A stretch of 64,000 nucleotides of DNA, taken from assembly GCA_035967665.1 (NCBI GenBank), contig JAYWLB010000088.1:62001-126000 (forward strand), written 5' to 3'. The stretch comes from Arctic95D-9 sp035967665 (GTDB taxonomy: Bacteria > Verrucomicrobiota > Verrucomicrobiia > Verrucomicrobiales > DEV007). Position numbers and translations under genes: made by a program. Position 1 is the stretch's first letter. Each line of letters opens with the position of its first letter. Shown here in pieces: positions 1 through 7,863 of the stretch. Below the pieces are notes generated by a model. That model worked only from the letters and a program-made list of their open reading frames with translations, was not told where the DNA came from and made no database searches.

Positions 1-210
1 CTGAACCGTCATCGCGAGATCCCCGCTCCCCGTCGCGACATCAAGAATGACTTTGGGATCCACCTCCGCAACGAGAGTTGCGACCAGCTTTCGCCAGATC
101 ACATCAATACCGAGACTGAGAACATGATTCGTGAGCACGTAGCGACTCGCGATCGAAGAGAAGGTCCGATGAACAAAGGCGGGGTTCTGATCTTGTGAAT
201 CGTGACTCAT
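1..210 (-). CDS. menG: MenG/UbiE-type methyltransferase, partial (N-terminal 70 residues)
   Basis: C-methyltransferase that converts demethylmenaquinone to menaquinone, or acts in ubiquinone synthesis, at the end of quinone biosynthesis. Translating the minus strand from the ATG at 210 gives an open frame to the window edge. It shows the family signatures: F-x-x-I-A-x-R-Y near residue 17, N-H-x-L-S-x-G-x-D-x-x-W-R near 28-40, and motif I of the SAM fold (LDVATGSGDLA) near residue 56. The C-terminal two thirds lie outside the window. It is transcribed in the same direction as the tRNA-Leu just upstream. The family call is firm. Menaquinone rather than ubiquinone as substrate is inferred from the likely taxon. 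Confidence 0.85.
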   Translation of the reverse strand, partial: MSHDSQDQNPAFVHRTFSSIASRYVLTNHVLSLGIDVIWRKLVATLVAEVDPKVILDVATGSGDLAMTVQ

Positions 211-266
211 GGCAAAGAACGATTACTCCGGAGAGAGCCATACGGACGGACCGAACTGAAAAAAAG

Positions 267-350
267 TGCTCACGAGAGGACTCGAACCTCCACGGGTTTA
301 ACCCCACTAGAACCTGAATCTAGCGCGTCTACCAATTCCGCCACGTGAGC
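267..350 (-). tRNA. tRNA-Leu (anticodon CAG)
   Basis: The minus strand folds as a class II tRNA. The acceptor stem GCTCACG pairs with CGTGAGC, the D arm contains GGCGGAATTGGTAGACGC, and the anticodon stem CTAGA/TCTAG encloses the loop TTCAGGT with anticodon CAG. A variable arm and the T arm GGTTCGAGTCC follow. The discriminator base is A and the 3' CCA is not encoded. A run of seven T follows on the transcribed strand (bases 265-259), consistent with termination. Confidence 0.96.
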
Positions 351-491
351 AAAGGAAAGGGGTCGCTAAGAAACATCTAAACGGCCGCATGACAAACGCT
401 TTTCTACAAGGAGGATAGAATTTTCGGTTTGAACCCACTCTCCCGGTCTCCGCGCTGGAAGAGCCGCACCCCCTTTGCTAAGGTGCCTCTG

Positions 492-1205
492 ATGAAACTG
501 GAACAAATCACGGCCTGGCGGGATGCCACTTTCAGAGAGGCCGCTCTCGAGATGGCGCTGGATCATGCCCTTCTCGATCACGCTATTATAGAGGGGGAAG
601 CCTTCGCCCGGTTTTATACATGGAACACACCCTCGGTGACTGTCGGCTACTTCCACGAAATGGAACCCGCAGCACACGAAGCCCCCGCCCCGGTGCGCCG
701 CTATACCGGAGGCGGCACCGTTGAGCACGGGGAGGACATCACCTTTGCTCTGATCTTTCCTCCCGGCTCATCCGCCGCCAATGCTTCCAGCGCAACCCGC
801 TATCACTGGATTCATTCTGAACTGGCAAGGGCGCTCAACGCATCCGGATATCAAACAGCACTTCACTCGGAACCTTTCAAAAACAGCAGGCGTCCCTGTT
901 TTCAGCACGCTGTGAGCGAAGACCTCGTCGATCCCGATACGGGAAAGAAGATTTGCGGAGGGGCTCAACGACGGTGCAAGGGCGCCGTGATCCACCAGGG
1001 AAGCATCCGCCTCCCCGCCGGGATGCGGGCTTTAGAGGCCAGCTGGATTGATCACTTTTTGAATGGTCTTTCCGCCACACAAAATCCACTCGATGAAAAA
1101 AGAAAAAACGAATTGATTACTCGCGCCATCGAAATCGAGAGGGAACGCTATGGAACGGCGGGCTGGAACGAACGGCGGGAAGCGAAGATGAAGATCAAAT
1201 TTTGA
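492..1205 (+). CDS. lipoate-protein ligase A / octanoyltransferase-like protein (BPL_LPL domain)
   Basis: Predicted cytoplasmic transferase that attaches lipoyl or octanoyl groups to lipoyl domains of dehydrogenase complexes. Of 237 residues, the N-terminus has the family pattern A-L-E-M-A-L-D-H-A-L-L, followed by RRYTGGGTVEHGEDITFAL (the RRxTGGGxVxH substrate-binding loop) and K-K-I-C-G-G-A-Q-R-R with the invariant lysine and downstream IHQGSI. ATG 492 is preferred because AAGGTG lies 8 bases upstream and the protein then begins like its relatives. A longer TTG-start reading frame from 429 would add 21 unrelated residues. The family does not separate LplA ligases from LipM-type octanoyltransferases on sequence alone, so no symbol is given. 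Confidence 0.8.
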   Translation: MKLEQITAWRDATFREAALEMALDHALLDHAIIEGEAFARFYTWNTPSVTVGYFHEMEPAAHEAPAPVRRYTGGGTVEHGEDITFALIFPPGSSAANASSATRYHWIHSELARALNASGYQTALHSEPFKNSRRPCFQHAVSEDLVDPDTGKKICGGAQRRCKGAVIHQGSIRLPAGMRALEASWIDHFLNGLSATQNPLDEKRKNELITRAIEIERERYGTAGWNERREAKMKIKF

Positions 1206-1227
1206 TCTGGGCGATTGGCGATAATGT

Positions 1228-1269
1228 GTTAAATAGGATACTTCAGTGATCTTAAGTATCCTATTTAAC
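1228..1269. promoter_or_regulatory. perfect 16-bp inverted repeat
   Basis: GTTAAATAGGATACTT at 1228-1243 is repeated exactly as its reverse complement at 1254-1269, with a 10-base loop. It lies 22 bases after the lipoate-ligase-like gene and upstream of the XDH-like pair. It could act as a rho-independent-like terminator, but it lacks a following T tract in either direction. A transcription-factor operator or mRNA-stabilising hairpin is equally possible. Confidence 0.6.
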
Positions 1270-1272
1270 TCT

Positions 1273-1290
1273 CCATTTCCCGGGAAATGG
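1273..1290. promoter_or_regulatory. 18-bp perfect palindrome before the XDH-like gene
   Basis: CCATTTCCCGGGAAATGG is a perfect even palindrome directly after the longer inverted repeat. Its last bases include a possible ATG at 1287, but the better start of the next gene is ATG 1311, which places the palindrome in the 5' leader. Its symmetry resembles a dimeric repressor site. No regulator can be named. Confidence 0.45.
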
Positions 1291-1310
1291 GCGCCACTGA
1301 TAAAGAGATA

Positions 1311-2897
1311 ATGCAGAGTTGGTTTACATTTCAATTGGATGGCGAAGAGTGCCGGGTAAAGAGCGAGGATACGCACAAAAGTCTCGCTCACTACCTGTCG
1401 AGCCTTGATCCCTGTTTTGCCCACTACGCTGAACACGACGCGTGGAAGCGAAGCCGCCTCGTCATCCTCGGAAGCCTCGAAGACGATTGCCACCGGTTTC
1501 GGGTCGTTGATTCCGGACTGGTATTTCTGCCCATGCTTGCGGGGAAGCAAATCTGGACGGCGCAGGGAATTCAACACGCCGAACCGGATCATCCCGCTCA
1601 GCTCGCGCTCCAGGGATCCCATTTCGAATGCTCGGAAGAAAGATTACAGGCACTGCGGACCCTCATGTTCGAAGGCTACTATCGCCCCGACCTGAGAAGA
1701 CAGGGGCAGATCAACGATCAGTTTGACGCGATCATTACCCGGACCGCAAATGTTCCAATGATTCGCGAAGCCGCCGCTCAGGTCTTTGCTTCCACCGAAC
1801 AGCTCAGACACGAGGCCGCGCTCCAGGCCGAGAAGACCGGTCAGGAGGCAACCGTCTGGACAGGGAGAAAGGATATTTTCGGAGACCGCTTCACGAGATC
1901 GTTATTCCAACTCAAAAACCAAACCGCAGAGCACTACGTCGACGAATCTAAAAAGCGATTCTTCCGGCCTTCGAATCTCGTCGAACTGCTCAAACTGAAG
2001 CGGGAGTATCCAGACGCCCAGCTCATCGCCGGGGGAACACATCTCGGGATGAACATCAAAAATGTTTCGATTCCGAATCTCATTTCAGTGGAAGATGTGC
2101 GCGAACTCTCAAAGCTCATCAAGACCGAGGAGAACTGGGAAATAGGTGCCGCCACCCCCCTCACCCGCGTCGCTGAGCAAATCGGCCGGGAATGCCCGCA
2201 GATCACGAAGATATTCCGCCGCTTTGCAACACGCCCGATCCGCAACCGGGCAACCCTCGGCGGCTATCTCGCAACCGCCCGGGGATCCGGTCAGATCAGT
2301 CCGCTACTCTTCGCTCTCAACGCCAGAGTGATTCTCCTTTCAGAAAATGGAGAGAGAGACGCTCCAATTTCACAATTCTACGACAGGAACTCCGGAACCA
2401 TTATCGCCCCCGGAGAGGTGATTCGCAGCATCATCATCCCGCGTCACAATCACATGACTCTCGCCGATCGCGGCATCTCTTCCCGACTTTGCGACACCTA
2501 TACCTCGGGACGCCGACGGACCCTAACGGAGCCATACGTGAGCGCCGCATTCGCCTTTGAACTTCGTGACCGGACGATTGCAAAAGCATGGATCGCCTAC
2601 TCGGGGATTGATGATATTCCGCTTCGTGTGAGAGAGGCCGAAGAATTTATCACCGGTAAACCATGGAAGGAATCCACGGTCTTTGAAACCCTTCCGGTTC
2701 TCAAAGAATCCGTTACCGTCAAAGCGGGATCAGGAAACGCCGGCGAGGCCGAGTATAAAATGCAACTGGTCGGAACACTCTTCCAGAAATTTTACTATCA
2801 GCACCCTAAACCGGACAAAGTCCTTCCGGAACACCTCACTGCCACGAGCGAATTCGCCAGACTCGACGAGCCGTTTTTTGATGCGCTCCCCGATTAA
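1311..2897 (+). CDS. XdhA-like FAD-domain protein with degenerate 2Fe-2S region
   Basis: A 528-residue protein laid out like the small subunit of xanthine dehydrogenase: a ferredoxin-like N-terminus (about 1-150), a FAD-binding domain (about 210-390) and a C-terminal CO-dehydrogenase-flavoprotein-like domain. FAD motifs are visible as IAGGTHLG at 239-246 and RNRATLGG near 311-318. The N-terminal part keeps the spacing of the 2Fe-2S domains but has only four cysteines, at 14, 35, 60 and 107. None of them forms the CxxxxCxxC or CxxC...CxC ligand sets. ATG 1311 is chosen because AAAGAGA precedes it and the domain then starts normally (MQSWFTFQLDGEE). ATG 1287 lies inside a palindrome. The partner gene follows after 35 bases. 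Function is unknown: electron transfer through iron-sulfur clusters looks impossible, while FAD binding remains plausible. Confidence 0.75.
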   Translation: MQSWFTFQLDGEECRVKSEDTHKSLAHYLSSLDPCFAHYAEHDAWKRSRLVILGSLEDDCHRFRVVDSGLVFLPMLAGKQIWTAQGIQHAEPDHPAQLALQGSHFECSEERLQALRTLMFEGYYRPDLRRQGQINDQFDAIITRTANVPMIREAAAQVFASTEQLRHEAALQAEKTGQEATVWTGRKDIFGDRFTRSLFQLKNQTAEHYVDESKKRFFRPSNLVELLKLKREYPDAQLIAGGTHLGMNIKNVSIPNLISVEDVRELSKLIKTEENWEIGAATPLTRVAEQIGRECPQITKIFRRFATRPIRNRATLGGYLATARGSGQISPLLFALNARVILLSENGERDAPISQFYDRNSGTIIAPGEVIRSIIIPRHNHMTLADRGISSRLCDTYTSGRRRTLTEPYVSAAFAFELRDRTIAKAWIAYSGIDDIPLRVREAEEFITGKPWKESTVFETLPVLKESVTVKAGSGNAGEAEYKMQLVGTLFQKFYYQHPKPDKVLPEHLTATSEFARLDEPFFDALPD

Positions 2898-2932
2898 TTT
2901 CAGATACGATCTTCTTTTTTCCGCCGCTCTCT

Positions 2933-5377
2933 ATGAGTATCGACGACGACAACATCACCCCTTTCCGTCTTCCTGAAGACACCCCGAAAACATCGAAGGA
3001 ATCCTTCGGTGAACGCCTCCGTCGTCGTCGCAACGAACTCACCTCCTCCGGAGATGAGGCGCCCACCACATCGTGGCAGTCCCGCGCGCGACACCTCACT
3101 GCACTGGTGATTGAAAGTCCTCATCCCGCAGCCTCGATCATCCGGAAAGACGCCGCCGCCGCCCTCACTGTGGACGGCGTCGAAAGCGTCATCTTCTCCG
3201 GCAACCTCCCCCCCTTTCAGAATTCGCTCGGCCGCGAATTTTCCAGCGAACCCCTCCTCGCCGAAGACGAAGTTTTCTATAAAGGTCAACCGGTCGCAAT
3301 AGTCATCGGAAGAGACGAGAAAAGCTGTCGCCTCGGTGCCGCGGCGCTGCATATCGATTACCATCCCCAACCCGGCGTTCTCTCGATCGAACACGCGGTT
3401 ACGATGGGGAATTTTCACGGCACGAACCGGACCTGTGAGCGGGGCCACCCCGAAAAAGAGATTTCCAACGCCCCGATGAGTCTCGCGGGAACGTTCACAA
3501 TTGCCTCTCAGGAGGCGGCACTGTTAGGCCCCACAGAAGCCACGGTGAAGCCCATTCATGGAAGTGACGAATTCGAAGTCACAGTCCGCGCGCTCGAGCC
3601 GACTGCGGTTCGAGCCGGAGTCGCCCGCGCTGCAGGAATTCCCGAGTCAGGAGTTCGCGTTGAATGCATCCCGCTCAAAGGAATCACCGACGCACTCGAA
3701 GCCGAGCCGGTTCGACTTGCCATGCTCGCGACCCGCGCCTGCATGGCCTCCGGTTCAAAAGTAACACTGATCGTGGATTCTGATCACTCCCCGTTGAACA
3801 GAGCTCAACGTCATGCGGTTGACGCCACCTTTTCGGTTGGTTTTACGAAAGAGGGCCTGATCGAAGCGGCCGATATTCACTTCCACATGGACGGTGGCTG
3901 GTTCGAATCGGACTCATCCAATTCAATGGATCGCGCGATTCTCCATGCCGATTCTGTCTACCGGATTCCCCACCTACGAATCGGAGCACAGCTCTGCAAA
4001 ACAAATCACATCACCGCATCCTGCCTCCCCGCGGAAGGTTCCGCACAGGGCGCCTGGATCATGGAGGAAATCATCCAGAAGGTCGCTGCGAGAACAGGAC
4101 TGCCTCCTCACATCATTCGCGAGAAGAATTTCTACTCGGAGAACGACGACCTGAAAACGACGCCCTATGGACAGCCGGTTGATCCATCCTCGATTCAGCG
4201 GGTTTGGAACCAGGCGCTTCGACGCAGCAAATTCGAAGAACGCTTAAAAGCCGTCAACCTCTGGAACCGGAAGAACCCCTGTTACAAGCGGGGAATTTCC
4301 ATCGTCCCTATCAAGTTCGGCCTCGGCGACCCGAGACCGGAACGCGATGCCGCCGCGGTCCTCATTCAAATTTTAGCGGATGGCTCAGCGCACATTCGTG
4401 CCGGACTCGTCGACGTGAACGACGGACTTCGCGGCCAGATCAAAGAGGAGGTTTCAAACAGCCTCGGAATCGAAGCGGACTCAATCGACGTCGTCCTCAA
4501 CGACTTTGAGGTTCTACCCCGGGCCACGCCGGTCACCGGCACGGACGCAGCGGGGCTGGTTTTACGCGCTCTCACCACTGCCTCCTCAAACCTTCAGCAC
4601 CGCCTCAAAGAAGTCGCGCTTCAACTCTTTGCCGCCCGTGGTCAAACCAATATTGAACTGGAGGCGATCAGCTTCAAAAATGGCCTTGTCAGGATTGAAA
4701 CCGCCTCCAACAGCATTTTGCATTTTAACGAAGTGATCGATGCCGCCTGGAAGAAGCGTGTCAATCTCATCGAAACCGGTTATCACCGAACACCCAATCT
4801 CTGGTGGGATCCTGAACTCGGCGCGGGCTGGCCTTTCTCCTCATTCACCTACGCTGCTGCGGTGACCGAGATTCAGGTCGACGCTTTCACCGGGGAAATC
4901 CAGATTCTAAGAACCGACATCGCGCACGAAGGCTCCCCGTCAGCCAATCAGGGCGAGCGGGACTACGCCCAACTCATGAGAGCCTACATGGTCGGCGCGG
5001 GCTGGATTCTCTCCGAAGAGGCTAGCCCGGAAGAGGATGAGGCGAGCGACTCACGCGTATTCGGCGATGGCGTCCCCGGGTTCACCGACGCTCCTTTCGA
5101 GATCATTACGGATCGTCTCAGACCGGCGGGAAACCCACTGACGACTCCCGGCGCGCCCTGCAGCGAGGCCCCCGTTTTGCTGGCCTCCTCCATTCGGGAA
5201 GCGCTCCGGGATGCCCTCTCGGCCTTCGGCCTCGACTCAGATCTTGAGATCAACCTGCCCCTCCCCGCAACCCCTCCAAAAGTGCTCGCGACCTTCAAGG
5301 AGATCAGTCGGCAGATTCAGGAAAGAGAAAAACTTTCCGTCGCCAAAATTAAAAAATCACGCCCTCAGAACCCGTAA
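2933..5377 (+). CDS. XdhB-like molybdopterin-oxidoreductase homologue, cofactor motifs degenerate
   Basis: An 814-residue protein with the fold order of the xanthine dehydrogenase large subunit: an ald/xan hammerhead domain (about 55-165, with YKGQPVAIVIG) and then the molybdenum-binding region. Landmarks such as YRIPHLRIGAQLCKTN (about 343-358) and the C-terminal SSIREALRDAL align with real XDHs. The cofactor loops do not. The GGGFGGKE loop reads KGITDALEAEP (about 249-259), the segment carrying the substrate arginine in T-A-F-R-G-F-G-G-P-Q reads TASCLPAEGSAQG (about 361-373), and G-x-E-x-G-Q-G-x-H-T reads VDVNDGLRGQ. A glutamate at the position of the catalytic GEPP motif persists as SEAPVLL. 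It probably forms a complex with the preceding XdhA-like protein. Molybdenum hydroxylase activity is doubtful. The first 50 residues are an extra charged extension with no signal peptide. Confidence 0.75.
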   Translation: MSIDDDNITPFRLPEDTPKTSKESFGERLRRRRNELTSSGDEAPTTSWQSRARHLTALVIESPHPAASIIRKDAAAALTVDGVESVIFSGNLPPFQNSLGREFSSEPLLAEDEVFYKGQPVAIVIGRDEKSCRLGAAALHIDYHPQPGVLSIEHAVTMGNFHGTNRTCERGHPEKEISNAPMSLAGTFTIASQEAALLGPTEATVKPIHGSDEFEVTVRALEPTAVRAGVARAAGIPESGVRVECIPLKGITDALEAEPVRLAMLATRACMASGSKVTLIVDSDHSPLNRAQRHAVDATFSVGFTKEGLIEAADIHFHMDGGWFESDSSNSMDRAILHADSVYRIPHLRIGAQLCKTNHITASCLPAEGSAQGAWIMEEIIQKVAARTGLPPHIIREKNFYSENDDLKTTPYGQPVDPSSIQRVWNQALRRSKFEERLKAVNLWNRKNPCYKRGISIVPIKFGLGDPRPERDAAAVLIQILADGSAHIRAGLVDVNDGLRGQIKEEVSNSLGIEADSIDVVLNDFEVLPRATPVTGTDAAGLVLRALTTASSNLQHRLKEVALQLFAARGQTNIELEAISFKNGLVRIETASNSILHFNEVIDAAWKKRVNLIETGYHRTPNLWWDPELGAGWPFSSFTYAAAVTEIQVDAFTGEIQILRTDIAHEGSPSANQGERDYAQLMRAYMVGAGWILSEEASPEEDEASDSRVFGDGVPGFTDAPFEIITDRLRPAGNPLTTPGAPCSEAPVLLASSIREALRDALSAFGLDSDLEINLPLPATPPKVLATFKEISRQIQEREKLSVAKIKKSRPQNP

Positions 5378-5464
5378 CCGGTAGTCTTAAATCACGATTT
5401 GCTATTGAAATATTAGCGGCCAAAAGCGGGGAACCCGAATGAAGTCCACCTCCACCGACCAGTC

Positions 5465-7171
5465 ATGATTCTAGCCGCTGCTGACGCCGCCCATTCAGGA
5501 GTCTGGGAGGTTCTTTTTCAACTCCTCGTTCTTCTCGCCGCTGCGCTCGTCATCGGAACCCTTTTCGAGCAGTTCAAACAGTCGGCGATTCTCGGCTACC
5601 TCATCGCCGGAATGCTCCTCGGACCGCACCTCTTCGGTGTCGTCGACAATGAGTCCGGCGTCCCCGTGATTGCAGAGTTGGGAGTCTCCCTACTCCTCTT
5701 CGCAATCGGACTGGAATTCTCTGCAAAACGACTCATCCGGCTAGGCCCCATCGCAGCCCTCGGGGGAAGTCTGCAGGTTACGATCACGATGACCCTCGCC
5801 ATGGGGGTTGCTCTCCTTCTCGGTCTCGAACTGAAAACCTCCATCGCCGTTGGTGCTGCTGTCGCCCTCTCATCAACCGCCTGCGTTCTGCGCCTCCTCA
5901 CGGACCGCGCGGAGATCGATTCGGTTCACGGTCGCACCGCTCTGGGTATGCTCCTGCTTCAGGACATCGCCGTTGTTCCCCTCGTCCTTTTAGTGACCAT
6001 GCTAGGGGGTGAAGGAGGCCTCGCCGAAATGGGACTCGGCCTTCTCAAAGCATTCGGGCTCATCATCGCACTGGTCTCCGGCTTTCTGCTTCTCTCGAAG
6101 TTCATCCTCCCCCCTCTGATGCGCCAACTCAGCCTCGCACGGGACCGTGAGCTGCTCATCCTCCTCGCGATCGTCCTCGCCATCGGTTCCGCCTGTGCCG
6201 CACACGCCCTCGAACTGTCACCGGCTCTCGGAGCATTCATCGCCGGAATGATGCTTGCCGAGTCCCCCTTTGCCACACAGATCCGCGCCGACATCGGGGG
6301 CCTCCGCATCATTTTTATCACCTTGTTTTTTGGTTCTGTAGGAATGCTGGGAGACCCTGTCTGGATCTTCGAAAACTTCCCACTCGTCATTGGAACCACC
6401 ATTCTCATCCTTCTGGGGAAGTCTCTCATCATCACCTGCATAGGACTCGGTTTCCGACTCCCTGTCCGACACGCTGTCGCGAGTGGTCTAGTCCTCGCAC
6501 AAGTCGGGGAATTTGGAGTCGTCATTGCCGGAATCGCCCAGACAAACGAACTCTTCGGCGACGATCTTTTCCGCCTCCTCGTCTCATCGACTCTGTTGAG
6601 CCTCTTCATCACACCGCTCCTGATAAAAGAGGCTCTGAAGCTGGGGCTGTTGATTACAAAATTGCGCCCCTCTTCCACTGCCGCCAGTGATGAGTTCGAA
6701 ATACGGGGCGATCAACCGGCGACAGAGAACTCAAAGTCGCTCGTCATGATCGTCGGATTCGGCCCCTCCGGCCAAAGAGTTGCGAGAGAGTTGATGGACA
6801 CAGAGGACGTGGAAGTCGTCATCATCGATATTCGACCGCACAACATCGATCTCGCTAAATCGATGGGACTAAAAGCCTACCTTGGCGACGCAACCAATCT
6901 CGATTTCCTCATTCACTACGGGATCCTCAGGGCCCGCGCAATCGTCCTGACAGTACCAGATCACCGGGCCTCCATACGCATCGTGGAGTCAGTGAGAACG
7001 CTGAATGCCGAAGTCGTCATCGTGGCGCGGGCACGTTACCACACCTTCATCAGTGAACTCGAAACTGCGGGAGCAACTCTCGCGGTCGATGAAGAATACC
7101 TCACCGGCAGGCGCCTTGCTGAAGCGATGCGCGACCTTTTCAAGGGGCACCGAGAATCCCGGCCTGATTGA
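5465..7171 (+). CDS. Kef-type cation:proton antiporter with RCK (TrkA-N) domain
   Basis: Inner-membrane CPA2-family transporter exchanging K+ or Na+ for protons. Of 568 residues, about 1-395 form 12 or so hydrophobic segments with the CPA2 hallmarks LGYLIAGMLLGPHLFG, L-L-L-F-A-I-G-L-E-F and LSPALGAFIAGMMLAESP. Residues from about 425 form a regulatory RCK_N domain with the dinucleotide motif GFGPSGQRVA and YLGDATN. Length and domain order match bacterial KefB/YbaL-like proteins. Glutathione gating is not shown by the sequence, so kefB or kefC is not assigned. It stands alone between short intergenic gaps and is not obviously linked to the XDH-like pair. Confidence 0.9.
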   Translation: MILAAADAAHSGVWEVLFQLLVLLAAALVIGTLFEQFKQSAILGYLIAGMLLGPHLFGVVDNESGVPVIAELGVSLLLFAIGLEFSAKRLIRLGPIAALGGSLQVTITMTLAMGVALLLGLELKTSIAVGAAVALSSTACVLRLLTDRAEIDSVHGRTALGMLLLQDIAVVPLVLLVTMLGGEGGLAEMGLGLLKAFGLIIALVSGFLLLSKFILPPLMRQLSLARDRELLILLAIVLAIGSACAAHALELSPALGAFIAGMMLAESPFATQIRADIGGLRIIFITLFFGSVGMLGDPVWIFENFPLVIGTTILILLGKSLIITCIGLGFRLPVRHAVASGLVLAQVGEFGVVIAGIAQTNELFGDDLFRLLVSSTLLSLFITPLLIKEALKLGLLITKLRPSSTAASDEFEIRGDQPATENSKSLVMIVGFGPSGQRVARELMDTEDVEVVIIDIRPHNIDLAKSMGLKAYLGDATNLDFLIHYGILRARAIVLTVPDHRASIRIVESVRTLNAEVVIVARARYHTFISELETAGATLAVDEEYLTGRRLAEAMRDLFKGHRESRPD

Positions 7172-7260
7172 CGAAATCGTAAGATTTCAATAATTGCAGG
7201 AGACCGCGAAAAGGAGGTTACTCGTCTCTTACCAGACAACTTTCGCCAACCACCTGCGCC

Positions 7261-7758
7261 ATGCTCTTTACCATTCTCGTCTCAATCGGCTTGCTCATTG
7301 TTCTCCTCGTGGCACTCAACTTCGTCAGCTATCGCATCATGGGCGGCATCATCCGCAACCGCCGCAAAAAGTGGGACCTGAACATCTGCTGCGGAAAAAC
7401 AGACGGAGGTGGCGTCAATGTCGATATCGTAAAGCACGCTGAAATCGAGAATCTCGTTGTTGTCGATGACATCTACAGTCTCCCTTTTCAAACCAACCAG
7501 TTCGAGCACACCCTCTGCTCCCACACCATCGAACACGTCGAGGATCCCGTCGCTTTCTTCAAAGAACTTGAGAGGATCTCGGAAAACGTCACCCTCGTTG
7601 TCCCTCCACTCTGGGATCTTTCAGCGGCACTGAACATCTTTGAGCACCGCTCGCTTTTCCTCACTTTCAGAAAGGAACACCACAAGCTCCCTCCTCACAC
7701 CAAGCTCCCTCTCGCGGCTTTTTTCCAGGAGAAACTCGGGCAGAGAATTCGCGCCTAG
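7261..7758 (+). CDS. small membrane-anchored class I SAM methyltransferase-like protein
   Basis: A 165-residue protein with one N-terminal membrane segment (about 3-25) followed by a shortened Methyltransf_11-like domain. The telling part is LPFQTNQFEHTLCSHTIEHVEDPVAFFKELERI, in which the central EHV-DP core is typical of SAM methyltransferases. The usual glycine-rich motif I is replaced by LNICCGKTDGGGVNVDI, which still resembles the GCG...G-x-x-x-D pattern. The domain ends soon after the fifth strand, so it is shorter than usual. The substrate is unknown; a role at the cytoplasmic membrane face is inferred from the anchor. There is no operon partner. Confidence 0.65.
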   Translation: MLFTILVSIGLLIVLLVALNFVSYRIMGGIIRNRRKKWDLNICCGKTDGGGVNVDIVKHAEIENLVVVDDIYSLPFQTNQFEHTLCSHTIEHVEDPVAFFKELERISENVTLVVPPLWDLSAALNIFEHRSLFLTFRKEHHKLPPHTKLPLAAFFQEKLGQRIRA

Positions 7759-7863
7759 CGCGCTTCATCCGCCTCTTCGGAGTTGACGGGATTTCAGTGC
7801 CTTTACCCCTGACAAGTAGCGGGGTTGCCCTTACTGTTTCGATCAACCTGATCGAAGCCCTCC

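Noticed and set aside
5959..6678. 239-codon minus-strand open frame inside the antiporter gene
   Set aside because: Arginine- and serine-rich, no known domain, fully antisense to a clear transporter gene; a shadow of high GC third positions.
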